Source: Excoecaria cochinchinensis (taxonomy: Eukaryota; Streptophyta; Magnoliopsida; Malpighiales; Euphorbiaceae). Taken from it: 64,000 nt of DNA. How positions within the stretch are numbered: the first letter of the stretch is position 1; every line of letters starts with the position of its first letter. The stretch lies in assembly GCA_947683425.1 (NCBI GenBank), contig CANTUQ010000070.1:1142001-1206000 (forward strand). The letters run 5' to 3'. The notes beneath the pieces are model-generated. The model was not told the DNA's origin. It searched no databases and saw only the letters and a list, made by a program, of their open reading frames with translations. A program made the translations under genes and the position numbers. This document shows, piece by piece, positions 10,711-21,868 of this stretch.

Positions 10711-10830
10711 GGAAGCATCGATGGGTAGACTGCCTACACTAGGTGAGGTCTTTTTACACACCCACACCAAGAATCATGATGGTCAAACATTCGTCAATTC
10801 TCGAGCCAGGCATTTACACGTATGTTAAAA
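10711..10830 (+). pseudogene. CACTA C TNPA-like exon (Transposase_24 core)
   Basis: In frame this reads EASMGRLPTLGEVFLHTHTK then NHDGQTFVNSRARHLHV, followed by a donor-like GTATGT. The pattern GRLPT..EVF..THTK...FV..RA is the hallmark of the plant Ptta/En/Spm transposase family (Transposase_24). These proteins bind the subterminal repeats, here the CCGAC/TAGCGAC motifs. The exon lies downstream of the tnp2-type gene in the same orientation. Confidence 0.75.
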
Positions 10831-10892
10831 TTATTATATTTTACTAATATTTAATATTAGTTATTATTAATCATTAATTAATATAAAGCATT

Positions 10893-11290
10893 TGTTTTAC
10901 AACAAGAAAGAGTGCAAGAGACAATTCAGCAACGTTCACAGAATTTCGATAATGTTTATGAGAATCAGATTTATTATGACAGGTGGTAGAGACCAGCGAG
11001 GATGGGTCTTTGGCTTAGGTTCTTTGGCCAAAACCTGTTACTCGCATCCCTCCAGCTCAAGTACAGCAGCATCTAATAGGCAGTCTGCCTCCAACGAAGT
11101 ACATGAACTTCGAAATACTGTACGTGAGCTAAGATCTTAATTGCAAGAATCACAAGCTCGATAGCAATAATCACTCGACTTCATATCTGAGCTACGTAAT
11201 GAGATGGCTAATTTGAAAGGTATGGTCGAGTCATCATTGCAACAGTCTGATCGTTCACGTCAGCCGTCCCCGCCGCCATCGTCATCTTAG
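10893..11290 (+). pseudogene. CACTA C TNPA-like C-terminal exon with coiled coil
   Basis: Two frames must be combined. One gives QERVQETIQQRSQNFDNVYE up to YYDRW and a stop. The other gives GGRDQRGWVFGLGSLAKTCY, matching the family's GG...GR.YGLGS motif. After that come NEVHELRNTVRELRS, a stop, and FISELRNEMANLKGMV, a heptad-like coiled coil ending in a Ser/Pro-rich tail (PSPPPSS). The same coiled coil ends the DUF4216 reading frame in D. At least one frameshift and several stops make it a pseudogene. Confidence 0.7.
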
Positions 11291-11499
11291 TTAGAATTTT
11301 GTAATAGATATATATTACTATTATGACCTTGTTAAATAATTATTAATTTTATGATTAGTACAATTATTATATTACATTATTTTTGGATATTGAAATTTAG
11401 ATATTATCTTAATTTTTTCATTATTCGGATATTAATATTACAAGTTAAATTTATAAGTTTTAAGAATTAATTAAAAAATATTAATTTAAAAAATCATTA

Positions 11500-11933
11500 T
11501 TTTCCCGACGGAAATAATGTTTCCATCAAAAAAATTCCCGACTAAAAAATTGTTTTCATCAGAATTTTTTCCAACAGAATTGGCATTTCCGTCAAAAATG
11601 TTACCAACGGAAAAATTGTTTTCGTCGACAAATTCCCGACGGAATTTTTATTTTCGTCAGTATTTTTTTCGATGGAAGGAACATTTTTGTCGGTATTATT
11701 ACCGACGAAAATGTTATTTTCATCAGGAAAAATACCGAAGGAATAGTTCTTCCTGTCGGCAATTTTATATTTTTCGTCGGCAAAAGTCCCGACGAAAAAT
11801 TTTTTCATCAAGACTTTTGCCTATGCTTCAGCTACCAACGGAATCATTTTCTGTCGGCAATTTGGTTTCCCGACGGAAATTCCTTATTTTCCATCTGGAA
11901 TTTCCATCGAGAATACATTTTTTTCTTATAGTG
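11500..11933 (+). repeat. Subterminal repeats and terminus of CACTA C (3' end)
   Basis: Many direct and inverted copies of CCGACGGAA and TTCCGTCGG variants precede the terminus ...TTTTTTTCTTATAGTG. Such arrays are the binding sites of TNPA-type proteins in En/Spm elements. D carries a close set at 49800-50070. The TSD TAA is at 11934-11936. Confidence 0.8.
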
Positions 11934-12757
11934 TAAATTAAATTAATTAATATTAAATTAAAATGAGAAATTTAACTTATCCTAAGCTTTAAACACTAAA
12001 TTCTCAATTTTGATGTTCAAATCCATAGCTCCCCCAAATCTGTCCCCTATTAAATTTCCCCTAAAATTTCAAATCAATAGCTATTACAACTCAACCTACA
12101 ACCACCGTTTGAAGAGGAGGGAGCTGGTGGCATTTTCAGTGGTCGACGGTGTCAGAAACGGCGAGATGAGGCGCTACAATTCGAAGCAAAAATGCAGAGA
12201 AAAGAAGCGAAGAACAAGGCCGCCGTTGAACGCAAAGAGGAAGAAAAGGGGAGAGGAAGAAGTAGCGGCCAACGGTGGTGGAAAGGGATAGCAGTAGGGA
12301 GATGGCAGAGGAGAACGACTAGAACCGATTGGGACATCAAGAGGGAAAAAAGAAAGGAAAATGAAATAAAAGGAAAGAAAAAATGTGGGGTGAGCTAATA
12401 CACATATATATATATTATAATTTTTTAAAAAAATTAAATTCAAAATAAACAATTTATATAATATAAAAACTTTTAGCAACTAAATTAGTGACTCCAAAAA
12501 ATCGGCGCTATATGAAATATGTATTTCAATAAAAATAAATAGCGACTGATAATTTGTCGCTATTTCGTCACTAAAGTATCACTTCAATCCGCGAATAAAT
12601 AATTCGTCGCAAAAAGTTGCGCTATTATTTGCCGCCAATATTTAGCGACTATTTTTTGAATTCGTCGCTAAACTTGACACCAAATTAAAAATTTGCATTT
12701 TCACGACGGATTTGAAAAATTGTTGCTAATTGAAGTTTTTTTTTTTTTTTTGCAGTG
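11934..12757 (+). mobile_element. CACTA element E1: one terminal portion
   Basis: It ends at 12757 in a T-tract followed by GCAGTG (terminus CACTGCAAAAA on the minus strand), with subterminal TAGCGAC/GTCGCTA repeats at 12480-12720. It also contains a GC-rich block at 12110-12330 resembling the 5' leader region of CACTA D. The next 3 bp are CAA (12758-12760), the inverted partner of TTG at 41521-41523, where another terminus (TTTTTGTAGTG) ends. I infer that C inserted into E1 and that the rest of E1 is 39336-41520. Confidence 0.65.
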
Positions 12758-12886
12758 CAAGGCCAACTAATGTGTTATGAAGAACAAAAATCTATATAAG
12801 CAAGAACTTGACAAGCCCAATATCATTGGCAAAACCATATCTAGAACAGTTCAACATAAATTATAAGGCAAGCAATTTATTGATAT
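12758..12886. other. Host interval between two CACTA termini
   Basis: These 129 bp have no terminal-repeat character and separate the outward-facing ends of E1 (12757) and E2 (12887). The first three bases, CAA, are the E1 target duplication. Nothing coding is recognisable. Confidence 0.5.
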
Positions 12887-13515
12887 CACAACAACAAAAA
12901 TTTAAATTAGCGACTAAAATTAGCTACAGACATATTTTCATTGCTAATTAGCGACTGTTTTCAAATTTAGTCGTGAAAATCCATTTTTCCAATTTGGTGG
13001 CAATTTTAGCGACGAAAAAAAGAAACTATCGCTAAATTTTGGTGGCAATTGATGGCGCCTTTTTTTGCGACTAAATTAGTGACGAAATTTTTAGTCGCTA
13101 AAAACTATTCAATTATTTATTCTGGAAAATAATTTTGCAACGATGTTGTAGTCGCTAATTCGATGTTTAAATTTAGAGGTGATGATATTAGTCGCTAAAT
13201 TTGGAGGCAATTTTTAGCAAAATTGTTTGCAACGGTTTTAGCGATGAATTTTTATTGTCGCTAAAATTAGTGACGGACTAGCGATGGATTTTTTAGTCTC
13301 TAAAAACTTTTCAAAAATTTTTAATTATCTAAACAATTTTAAGGAATTGAAGTGATATTTTAGCGACGGAATAGCGACAAAGTATCCGTCACCATTTTTT
13401 TATTGAAATACATATTTCATATTGCGACAATTTTTTGTCACTATAATTTAGCCGCTGGAAATGTTTTATATTATATAAATTTTCTATTTTCAATTAAATT
13501 TTTAAAAAAATTTAT
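12887..13515 (+). mobile_element. CACTA-like element E2: terminus and subterminal repeats
   Basis: It begins CACAACAACAAAAATT, followed by many TTAGCGAC/GTCGCTAA repeats. From about 12887 to 13515 it is an inverted, diverged copy of 12416-12757, including the shared phrase TGAAATACATATTTCA. The other terminus was not found, so its full extent, internal content and TSD are unknown. Confidence 0.6.
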
Positions 13516-15742
13516 AATTTTGATTAATGATTTTACTAAGGATTATAATATTAATGAAAATATGCATACGTTCTTATTAATTATTTTTAATATTTTTGCT
13601 TTACACATTAAATTATATTGAAATTAAGTCACTTTACTAATCTCGATAAGATTAATATTTAATCTTGAATTTATATAATTAAAATAATTATAAACAAAAT
13701 TTAATAATTTTTTTAGTACTTTCATTGATTAAAATAAATTTTTTAAATGTATTTTTTTGCCTTGTAATCGTATTATATTATGGATTTTATTTTTAATTTG
13801 TCTAAAATAAATTTTTTATTATTCAATTATTTAAAAAATTTAACAAAAATATTAGATGGGTGAACTGAAATTAATATCAATAAATAAATTTATAAAGAAT
13901 TATTTTCGAATTTTAAATTAATAACTTTGACTAAATGTGTAATGCTTCGAAAATTTTGATGTTGTAAATAGTCAAATACCTAGAAAGATAATTCGATTTA
14001 AATAAATATACGAATATATAAATATATATGAGAAAAAAAATTCCTAGATTTTTCTAGCAAAATAAAGAATAAGAAAGAAAGAAAAATAAAGAAGGTGAAA
14101 ACATTGAAGCAGGTGAAAGGGGGAGGCAAAAACCGAAACCAGGGGGAGAGAGAGAGAGAAGGAGAGTGCAGCGACCTCCGGCGACCTGCTCGCTAGCACC
14201 AACGATGCTCTCACAGGCTCCGTCATCAGCCCAGTATCGTATCTGCTCCGTGCAATCGCAACCGCTGTCCCTTTCTCTTTCCTCTCAACCCGAAGGTTCT
14301 TTCTCGTTCTCCAGCCAGCCCGGCTTCGAACGGTGACACGATCTACACCATCAAACTCCTGAGGGCAAGGCGCACCCGCTGGTACCCACCGATCGTCCCC
14401 ACTTGCCTTCGACGAGGAGATCGAAGCTAAAGAAATCGCGAGCTTTCGACGATGATTTCGGCCAAACGATAGGGAGTTAGGGCGCGTGACCACCGGCGGA
14501 AGGTCCTTGGTGTCCTGGACTTCACGTCCTGTTCTGCATAGGATCTAGCCTGCATCGTGCCTCCCGTCGCCTATGAGGCTCGCAGCACTGCCTCGCGTCG
14601 CTTCCTTGCAGCACTGCCTCTTTGGATTTCCTGCTTGCTTCACCTCCCCTAGCCTCCCGTATCTCCTGTTGGCCTCGCCGGTGCCTCCTCTCAGTTGCTA
14701 TGGCTATCATTGAAGACAAGTTTGTATCCTCAACTTTACATTTAATTTTCGTCTTTGATTTTTATAGATTATTAATGAATATTAGTTGTGATTTTTTTTT
14801 CTGATTTTTTTAGATTATTAATGAATATGTGTTTGGCTGTGAAATTATTTTGTGATTTGTTTTAGATTATCAAATAGAGCATGAATTTCTCGTTTAAATT
14901 ATACCAGTGCCCAATCTCAAGTGTCTATGTATGTGTGTGTGTGTGTATGAATTGGAACACAACGTTATGGAGGAAATGCAGGAGAAAGAATGGAAGTGAA
15001 AAAATGAAGCTATTATGATTATTATGTGCTCTGTTGTGTGTGTGTGGAAATGCAGGGGATTTCATTTTAATGCTGACTAGGGTAGCGTATTCATAGGGAT
15101 TTCTCTAGGTTTGCCTGTGACTGCCTTTTTCTATTTTAAAATTTGATTGAAGTTGTTTTCTTTCAAAAATAAGTTACAATCAAATTAATGATCTTAGTGA
15201 TACTTATTTTTATGGTTCTCAATACATGTCTATATAGATCATTTTAAAAGCATTGTAAATGGACCTATAGCTGATTTGAATGGTCAAAGTTCAATTACCT
15301 TGTGATGCAATTTTCATGATCTTGTTTAAAAAATCTTTGCTTTGCATTCTCAAGTTGGTTTGTTGTTAGATCAATTTTAGGAATGATGTGGATTGGAATA
15401 CTATGTGAGTATTATGCGAACGATATATAAGTATGAGTAATAGCCTACATTAACCGAGTCATGGATAGATAGGCATGCTTATAGGGTTCTGTTGCTGCAG
15501 CCTATGCATTTTCTGAATCCTTATCAGATGCCTTCGATCAAGTCCCTATGCGTTTGGATTCCTTAGAATCCCTAGGTGTTTGGATCTTGCTTAAGATCTC
15601 TATGCATTTTTTAAAAGAAAAAGAAAATGATTTTTGTACCTATGCGTTCACCCGTTATCCACCCCTTTTGAAATGCAGGCCGTTTATGAATAAAAGAATA
15701 CTAAATGAGTAATAAAAAGTATGGAGTTAAACATTTTATATG
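13516..15742. other. Unassigned AT-rich DNA with a GC-rich block
   Basis: Mostly AT-rich non-coding sequence. A GC-rich stretch at about 14100-14700, which includes (GA)n at 14143-14161, resembles a gene leader or a captured exon. An ATG at 14699 opens only a few codons (MAIIEDK). A (TG)n run lies near 14932-14947. I see no supported gene and no TE terminus here. In the uninverted order this block lies between B and E2/E1. Confidence 0.4.
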
Positions 15743-15747
15743 CATAG
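15743..15747 (+). other. Target-site duplication of element B
   Basis: CATAG immediately precedes LTR start TGTAGACACC at 15748. Its inverted partner CTATG is at 4664-4668. Confidence 0.85.
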
Positions 15748-16149
15748 TGTAGACACCGGGTCCCGAGTCCGGCATAAAATGAAAATGGTGATATTTGATC
15801 CTTGATTATTCCCTCCAAAAAAAAAATAAATATGTGTGTAAAATTAGGTAATTAATTAATTGATGTTATTAGTTAATTGAGTGATTAATATTATTGTGTT
15901 AATTAAAGTGCATGTAAAATTAAAGTTTAAAGTGTATAATTAATTAGATAAAATATATATATATGTGCTAATTTAAAGGGACTAAATGGTGTAATGTTTA
16001 AATTGAATATATTAATGTGTAATGTGTAATTGATATATAATGTTTAAATTAATTAATGTGTGTTATTAGAATTAAATTAATTAAAGTATAAAATGAAAAA
16101 AAGAAAAGGAGGAAAATACATTGATGACCCTTAGCCCTAAATTGTGGGG

Positions 16150-16157
16150 TATAAAAA
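16150..16157 (+). promoter_or_regulatory. TATA box of LTR B
   Basis: TATAAAAA lies in the context GGGGTATAAAAAGAATGAG, about 400 bp into the LTR, and is conserved in the reversed copy at 6471-6478. Transcription would start about 30 bp downstream, placing the purine-rich leader and GC-rich block in the RNA. Confidence 0.65.
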
Positions 16158-16770
16158 GAATGAGATGAGGAAAATGAAAGGGGGCTCGGCAGATCAAAGA
16201 AAGAAGACCAAGAAAAAGAAAAGAGAAGAGAGAAAGAAAAGAAAAAGAAAAGAGAGAAGAAAGAAAAGAGTGAGCAAGAACAGGGACCCGAGACCATAAA
16301 AATCAAAGAAATAGAAAGGAAAAGAGAGCAAGAACAAGAAAGAAATAAAATAGAGAGTAAGAGAGATCAAAGGCCAAGAAAAACCAAAATCAAAGCAAAG
16401 AAAGAAGAAGAAGAGAGGGTGGAACAGATGCCAACGGAGCACCAGACGCCGGAACCGGAGAAGAAAAAAGAAGAGAAAGGAGAGGAGGTGGCGGGGGCTC
16501 CGCCGGCCAACCACCGCCGCACACAGCGGCACGCGCCCCACCGGAAGAACCACCACCTCCGGGCGCACCCAGTCGTAGCCACCGTATCCCCATCGGACTC
16601 CGGCAGCTGGCACGTGAGGGAGAAGACCGGCGATCGTTGCAGCGCGTTTTCCCGGCGACGCCGACTTCCGATCGGCGCGTGGACACCGCCGGCGGGTTCC
16701 TCGGGCGCCGATCTTCCTTCCGGCGACGGTGGTGTCGGTCACCCCTCCTCCGGCGATCCTCCGGCGACCG

Positions 16771-16775
16771 GTAAG
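16771..16775 (+). promoter_or_regulatory. Putative splice donor at the end of the GC-rich LTR leader
   Basis: ACCGGTAAGCC marks an abrupt change from GC-rich sequence to TTA microsatellite. CACTA element D has the same layout (GTAAG on the minus strand at 55260-55264, followed by TTA repeats). It is therefore likely that the GC block is a leader exon and the microsatellite lies in an intron. Confidence 0.45.
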
Positions 16776-17937
16776 CCTCTTTTCCTCTTTTTACTTATTT
16801 TTTATTATTATTAATATTATTATTATTATTATTATTATAATATTATTATTATTATTTATTTATTATTCTGTTTTAATATTATTTTATTATTTATTATATT
16901 ATTTTATATTATTATTATTATTATATATTTATTTAATTTCTGTTTTATTATTATTTTTATTATTATTATTATTATTATTATATGGTTATTGTTAATTAAT
17001 TGTTATATTTGTTTATTGTTAGTATTTTATGTTATGTTATTATTATTATTGAGTTATATGGTTATTTAATTTTATTGATTTGTGATTATTATTTAATTTT
17101 ATGTATTAGTATTATTATCATTATTGATTATTGTTAAAATGTAGTTATTTATTTATGTATTCATTTATTTATTTATTTAGAAATATGTAATTATTATTTT
17201 ATTTTATGTATTTGTGGTGTGTAATAATAAAATGATTTTCGACCGCTCTTAAAAAGAATCACCACACAAATGTTTTCTACTAAAAAGAATGTTTGCTAAA
17301 TAAAACTGGACCAATGTCCTATTTTTACCCGATAAAATTATCACATGAAAATTGTTTTCCATAATGAATGCATGCGAGGACCAATGTCCTCAAAGTAAAT
17401 GAATAACCCGTTTTATGCATGTATCAATTTTTATCGTAAATTTATTTTATGCTTTATGCTGTTATGCTATTTTATTTTACGGCTTTCCAAATGTGAATGA
17501 ATGCGCCTTCAATTAATTGCATCGTGTGGAGAGAGAGCGAATCAATGTTAATTAAAATTTAATCATAAAATATTCGAGGTAGAAATAGATGAGAAATCCC
17601 GGACCCAGCTCTGGTCTTTGGGCTCAAAGAGGCTAGAGGTCTACCCTCCAAGACACCTTTTTGTGCCACGAGACTTTAGCGCTAATCCTAGGCTCCTTAG
17701 GGCGAGAGGTTTTACCTTCCATGACTCCTCTGGTTGGCCCAAAATGGATACAACGCGCAGTCTTAGGCTCTCCGAGGCGAGAGTAACTTTCCCAATGTTC
17801 TATTGGGTGGCGACTCCATGAAACTTCCTTGTTGCCCAATATAGACGCACTTGCGATTCATTGCAAGCTGTTAGCGGACCCACAAATGCCCCGATCGCCC
17901 TCGAACGGGCGGCCGCGGGGATCCTGCGCGCGTCACA

Positions 17938-17957
17938 GTGGCGACTCCACTGGGGAC
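17938..17957 (+). other. Primer-binding site of element B
   Basis: TGGCGACTCCACTGGGGA starts one base after the LTR end. This is the primer-binding type found in Tat/Ogre-lineage Ty3 elements (tRNA-Arg, from memory). It fixes the orientation of B as plus in the present arrangement. Confidence 0.8.
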
Positions 17958-20900
17958 GATATGGTTTGAGATTTCAATTTAAAAATACCTCGTTTAACAT
18001 TTATGGTTAAAATTTAATTCATAAATTCGTTTTCTCTCATTTGCATTACATCTCATTAGAGTTTTAGAATATGCTAGTTTGGTCCCTCTATTAGCCCCGG
18101 TGCGTTCCTGAAGCACGACCTCATTTTCACTTAATTTGGGGAAGTGTTAAGGATAATCACCAGTCCAAGTCTCGTGCCATTAATTGGTATATCAAATGAT
18201 GACCCGATCGGTCGTTATGCTCGTGATGAGCTAAACCCGTCGGCAGGGATCATGCTTGGGTAGCCCCAAAGTAACATCGCCCATGACCAAAATCCATGTA
18301 ATGGCAATAGAAACTTCCACTAGGTGATATGCGCCATAATACTGTGCTTGCTATTTGGGCCATCATATATTGAACAAAATCAATCAAATTAAATGATTTT
18401 CATCAAAGGCTTTCATGTCCCAGTAGGCCCATCTTGATTTAATTGAATTGTTTAAATATATAATGGCCAAACATCCATGCGCATGTATTTTAAAGTAAGA
18501 GTTGTTACGCTGCCGGTTTTTCACCGTGCAATATCCGCGTCTATTGGGTTCCCTGTTAACCCTTGGATAAAGCCCACCTAGGAAAAAGACCGCACGACCC
18601 CGTGTGTGGAAGGATATACCTGCTTGCATGTGGCTGCGAATGCTGCACAACATGCACATACATCACATGTCATTCATGTCAAAAAAAATAAATCAAAAAA
18701 TCAAAAAAAAAAAAATGCATTTCATTTTATGTATATATCCTTTTGCCTGCATATTATTTTTCACATACATATACCATCACGTGTATATTTATTTTCATGC
18801 ATTGCATCGCATAATTGCAATTTATTGATTTTTTCATTCCATTCGCACAATTCACGATCATGCATTGTATATTGTCATGCACGCATCATTCTAACAGTTT
18901 AAATTTTCAGCCATCATAGATTCATCTAAGTGGATTAAAGGTCCTGACGGTCGATTAGTAAGGACAGACTCGCCCTTTGGATTGCTCGAATTAGTGCTTG
19001 ATTGGGATCCTGAGCCACTCTCGACATCTAGTACCTCATCCTCATGATTCACAAGTACCTACTATTCCACAAACACTTGTTAATCCACAACAACCAATAG
19101 TCCATGCTGGGGGCAAGTTGAACCGCCTGCTGGTGGGGAGACTCTTTGCTGGAGTGGCTGCTTGTCAACCTATTAATGAGAACGAAGCCGCACCTGTTGA
19201 GCCAAAAAGGGCAAGGGTTCCCAATCCCAATGATAATTTATGATGGAGGAGAAAGATGAGCCAAAAGTCTATCGTGAGGGGTAGAGCACCCCACATAGAA
19301 GATGAGTCTTTAAAAAGGGAAAATTACATCCATTGTCGGCTAAGCCTGCCTTAAACCAAGGGGAAGCTGTTCATAGCACGGATCAATTTTGTGCTTTCCA
19401 CCAACGCTGGCCAGTTAACGGATCAATGCCAAATTCTGAGGGATTGAATTCAAGATCTTATCAATAATAAAGAAATTGCTGACCCAGAGAAGAAGGAAAA
19501 ATAAAAGCTGATGACAGATGAACAATGTTTTTGCGTATTTGTGTATTATTTCTAATGATTTCATTTCTTATTATCATGATACATTCATTCATTTTGACAT
19601 TAATTCAATTGATACTACTACATTTAATCTTGGAACTTTGGAAAATCCAAAGAAAATTTTGATGGCATCTGATATAACTCCTGTAGAGAGGGAAATTTAG
19701 AAAATAAATAAAAATAAGGAAGAAAAACTAGTTGCAATTAGGAGATTGGATGAAAACTCACTAAGAGCACTAGAACCTTTCTGATTACCCGTCGAAGTGA
19801 TCTATGGATAAGACAGAATCTGGAAAATGATTTAGGCAATCTTTTCTTTGTATAGCTCTCTAAATGACTATTTCCTACCCTTGTTTTGCAATCGCTTGCT
19901 AGCCCATTGAGCCTTTATGCAGGTATGCTGAATGCGTACCAATTTTGTTGTTACACATGTTAAAACTATCCCCTCGCCTAAAATGATTTTGGCTTCCCCT
20001 TAGAAGAGTGGCCGCTCTAAAACTGATAGACGTACATCTGAAACAATTCTTTGGGTTATCAAAAATTGCTTCGGTAAGAGCAAGTTCAGACTTCGGAAAG
20101 AGGGTTTAGTCATGCATGAAAGGCATGAGCTCAAAAAAAAAAGAAGCGAAAGCAAAAAGAAAAAAAAGAAAAAAAAAGAAAAGCGAAAAATCCAAAAAGA
20201 AAAAATGAAAGAAAAAGAAGCAAAGAAAAGAAAAAAAAAAGAAGAATAAAAAAGAGAGCTCAAAATGGTGACCAATTGACTAGTTTCAATGATTACCCTT
20301 TTTTATTCTGATCTCAAGGAGCTAAAATGTTATCGAGCCCAAATTCAAGAATACTTTTGAGCCGAGAACGGTTCATCCATCAGTTGAGAAAATATTGCGG
20401 CAATTCTTCTCTAGCGACCTGATCTTTCTTTGACAGCCATCTACCCAAGCCTAACATTACAACCAAAGTAAGACCTCCTGATTCTGGGTTCAGTCTTATC
20501 CAATTAGTGGAGATGACCTTCTAAAAAGGTTTGGTACGTAAGAAGAGGCCTATGGTGTTTCTTGAGCTTCAAGCGAGAAGCCACGAGTGCATTCATGCAT
20601 TCGAGTTAAGTCTCGTCTCCAACATTGCATCTAGAATTCACGTTAAAAAAAAAGAGCTGAGAGAAAATATTCAAAAAAAAAAGAGAGAAGGCTGATTGAT
20701 GACAGGAGTTTGATGCTTTCAAGATCCATCCCGAGATTAGATGAGGTTTTGTATTTTGAGCTTAATGCCAAATAATGATCATGTGTTATGAAATCAAATT
20801 GAAATACGTGCATTTATACAATGATATTGATATAAACAGAGCAGTTCATCTTGTATACTCAAAGCTACTGTCTATCCGCTGGTGCTCTCATCATTCAAGC

Positions 20901-21620
20901 ACGCCAATCAACTCATCATGTTATCAACTGTGAAGCCAGTGTCTACAGTTGTGCTTCATGACAGGAATCAAGCCTGTGCAACTGTGATTTGAGGTACAAG
21001 CACATGACAATCACACACGAAAGATCTTTGGTAATAATTTCAGCCTCTCTGCAAAAAAAATAAAAATAAAAATAAAAACAAAAAAAAAAGAGAAAAGGCC
21101 ATTAGAGATGAAAACCGTAATTGGTGCTCTAAGCAAAAGTTAGGCCAAAGGACGGGGTGAAAACCTGAAAACAGGCAGTCTGTCCTAAAAAAAAAAAAAA
21201 AAAAGCCGCTGGATTGGGTTGGGTCCATTTCAGGCAAAAATAAGACACAGGGTCATGTGAAAATCCGAAAGGACGCATTTCTCACCAAGAAAAGCTAGTG
21301 CGAAAATCAACAAGGGACGCACTACCTTAAAATAATGACCAGGTTTCAGAGGAGAAGCTCATGATCCCCAAAGAGCATGAAATTCAAAGGCAATTCCAAA
21401 AGGCACTGGTCTTACTGCAAATTGCAACCAAATCGGCTGTCGCCTCCAAATCCACTTAGATGAATTTTTATACTGCATTGCTGCATACACATGCATTTCA
21501 CGTGCATACTCATAATTTTTTTCTGTATATCTGCCTTTCTAAGTCTTGCAGAAAAAGAGACTCGATGCGGACACCAGCAGAAACCGAGTGACGACATCAT
21601 TCCAACCATCAATCAACATA
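17958..21620 (+). mobile_element. Element B interior, non-coding part (no gag-pol found)
   Basis: About 3.7 kb with no recognisable gag, protease, RT, RNase H or integrase. There are short frames with Tat-like flavour near 18998-19243 (VEPKRARVPNPNDNL at the end) but no domain. Purine-rich low-complexity stretches lie at 20127-20260, 20645-20690 and 21050-21100. With both LTRs, PBS and PPT present but no pol, B behaves like a large non-autonomous derivative (LARD type) that would need enzymes from a related element. Confidence 0.7.
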
Positions 21621-21627
21621 ATCAAAC

Positions 21628-21868
21628 CCAAGACCTCTCAAGGGGCAGATCTCAACCAAAGACCTCTCAGGGGGCAGACAATCAACCCAAGACCTCTCAG
21701 GGGGCAGATCTCAACCCAAGACCTCTCAGGGGGCAGTTCTCAACCCAAGACCTCTCAGGGGGTACATAATCAAACCCAAGACCTCTCAGGGGGCAGATAA
21801 TCAACCCAAGACCTCTCAGGGGGCAGTTCTCATCCCAAGACCTCTCAGGGGGCAGTTCTCAACCCAAG
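21628..21868 (+). repeat. Tandem array 1 in element B (about 30-bp units)
   Basis: About eight to nine copies of a unit built on CCCAAGACCTCTCAGGGGGC, separated by short variable spacers (AGATCTCAA, AGACAATCAA, AGTTCTCAA). The reading frames across it simply repeat PKTSQGAD-like peptides and are not a gene. Confidence 0.9.

Larger units (their letters stand above)
8065..11933 (+). mobile_element. CACTA element C: 3' portion (carried in the inverted block)
   Basis: This is the 3' half of an En/Spm element whose 5' half is at 33342-39335. It holds the last tnp2-gene exons (DUF4218 tail and DUF4216), a TNPA-like second gene and subterminal CCGAC-type repeats. It ends in CTTATAGTG at 11933, a degenerate copy of the CACTACAAGAAAA terminus. 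The 3 bp after it, TAA, pair with TTA after the other terminus at 39336-39338. Excluding inserts, the whole element is about 8.1 kb. Confidence 0.85.
15748..17937 (+). mobile_element. Tat/Ogre-like element B: complete 5' LTR
   Basis: A 2190-bp LTR running from TGTAGACACCGGGTCC to ...GCGCGTCACA and followed by a primer-binding site. In order it contains a U3 of AT-rich DNA, a TATA box at 16150, a purine-rich leader, a GC-rich block (16430-16770) ending in a splice-donor-like GTAAG, a long TTA/ATT microsatellite (16800-17130) and a GC-richer end. Open frames in the GC block exist on both strands, are shared with the other LTR copy, and look like composition effects. Confidence 0.9.

Noticed and set aside
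14044..14493. ORF of 149 codons in the GC-rich block near 14.1-14.5 kb as a gene.
   Set aside because: Purine-rich low-complexity start, no family resemblance, and shadow frames on both strands. Left as unassigned.
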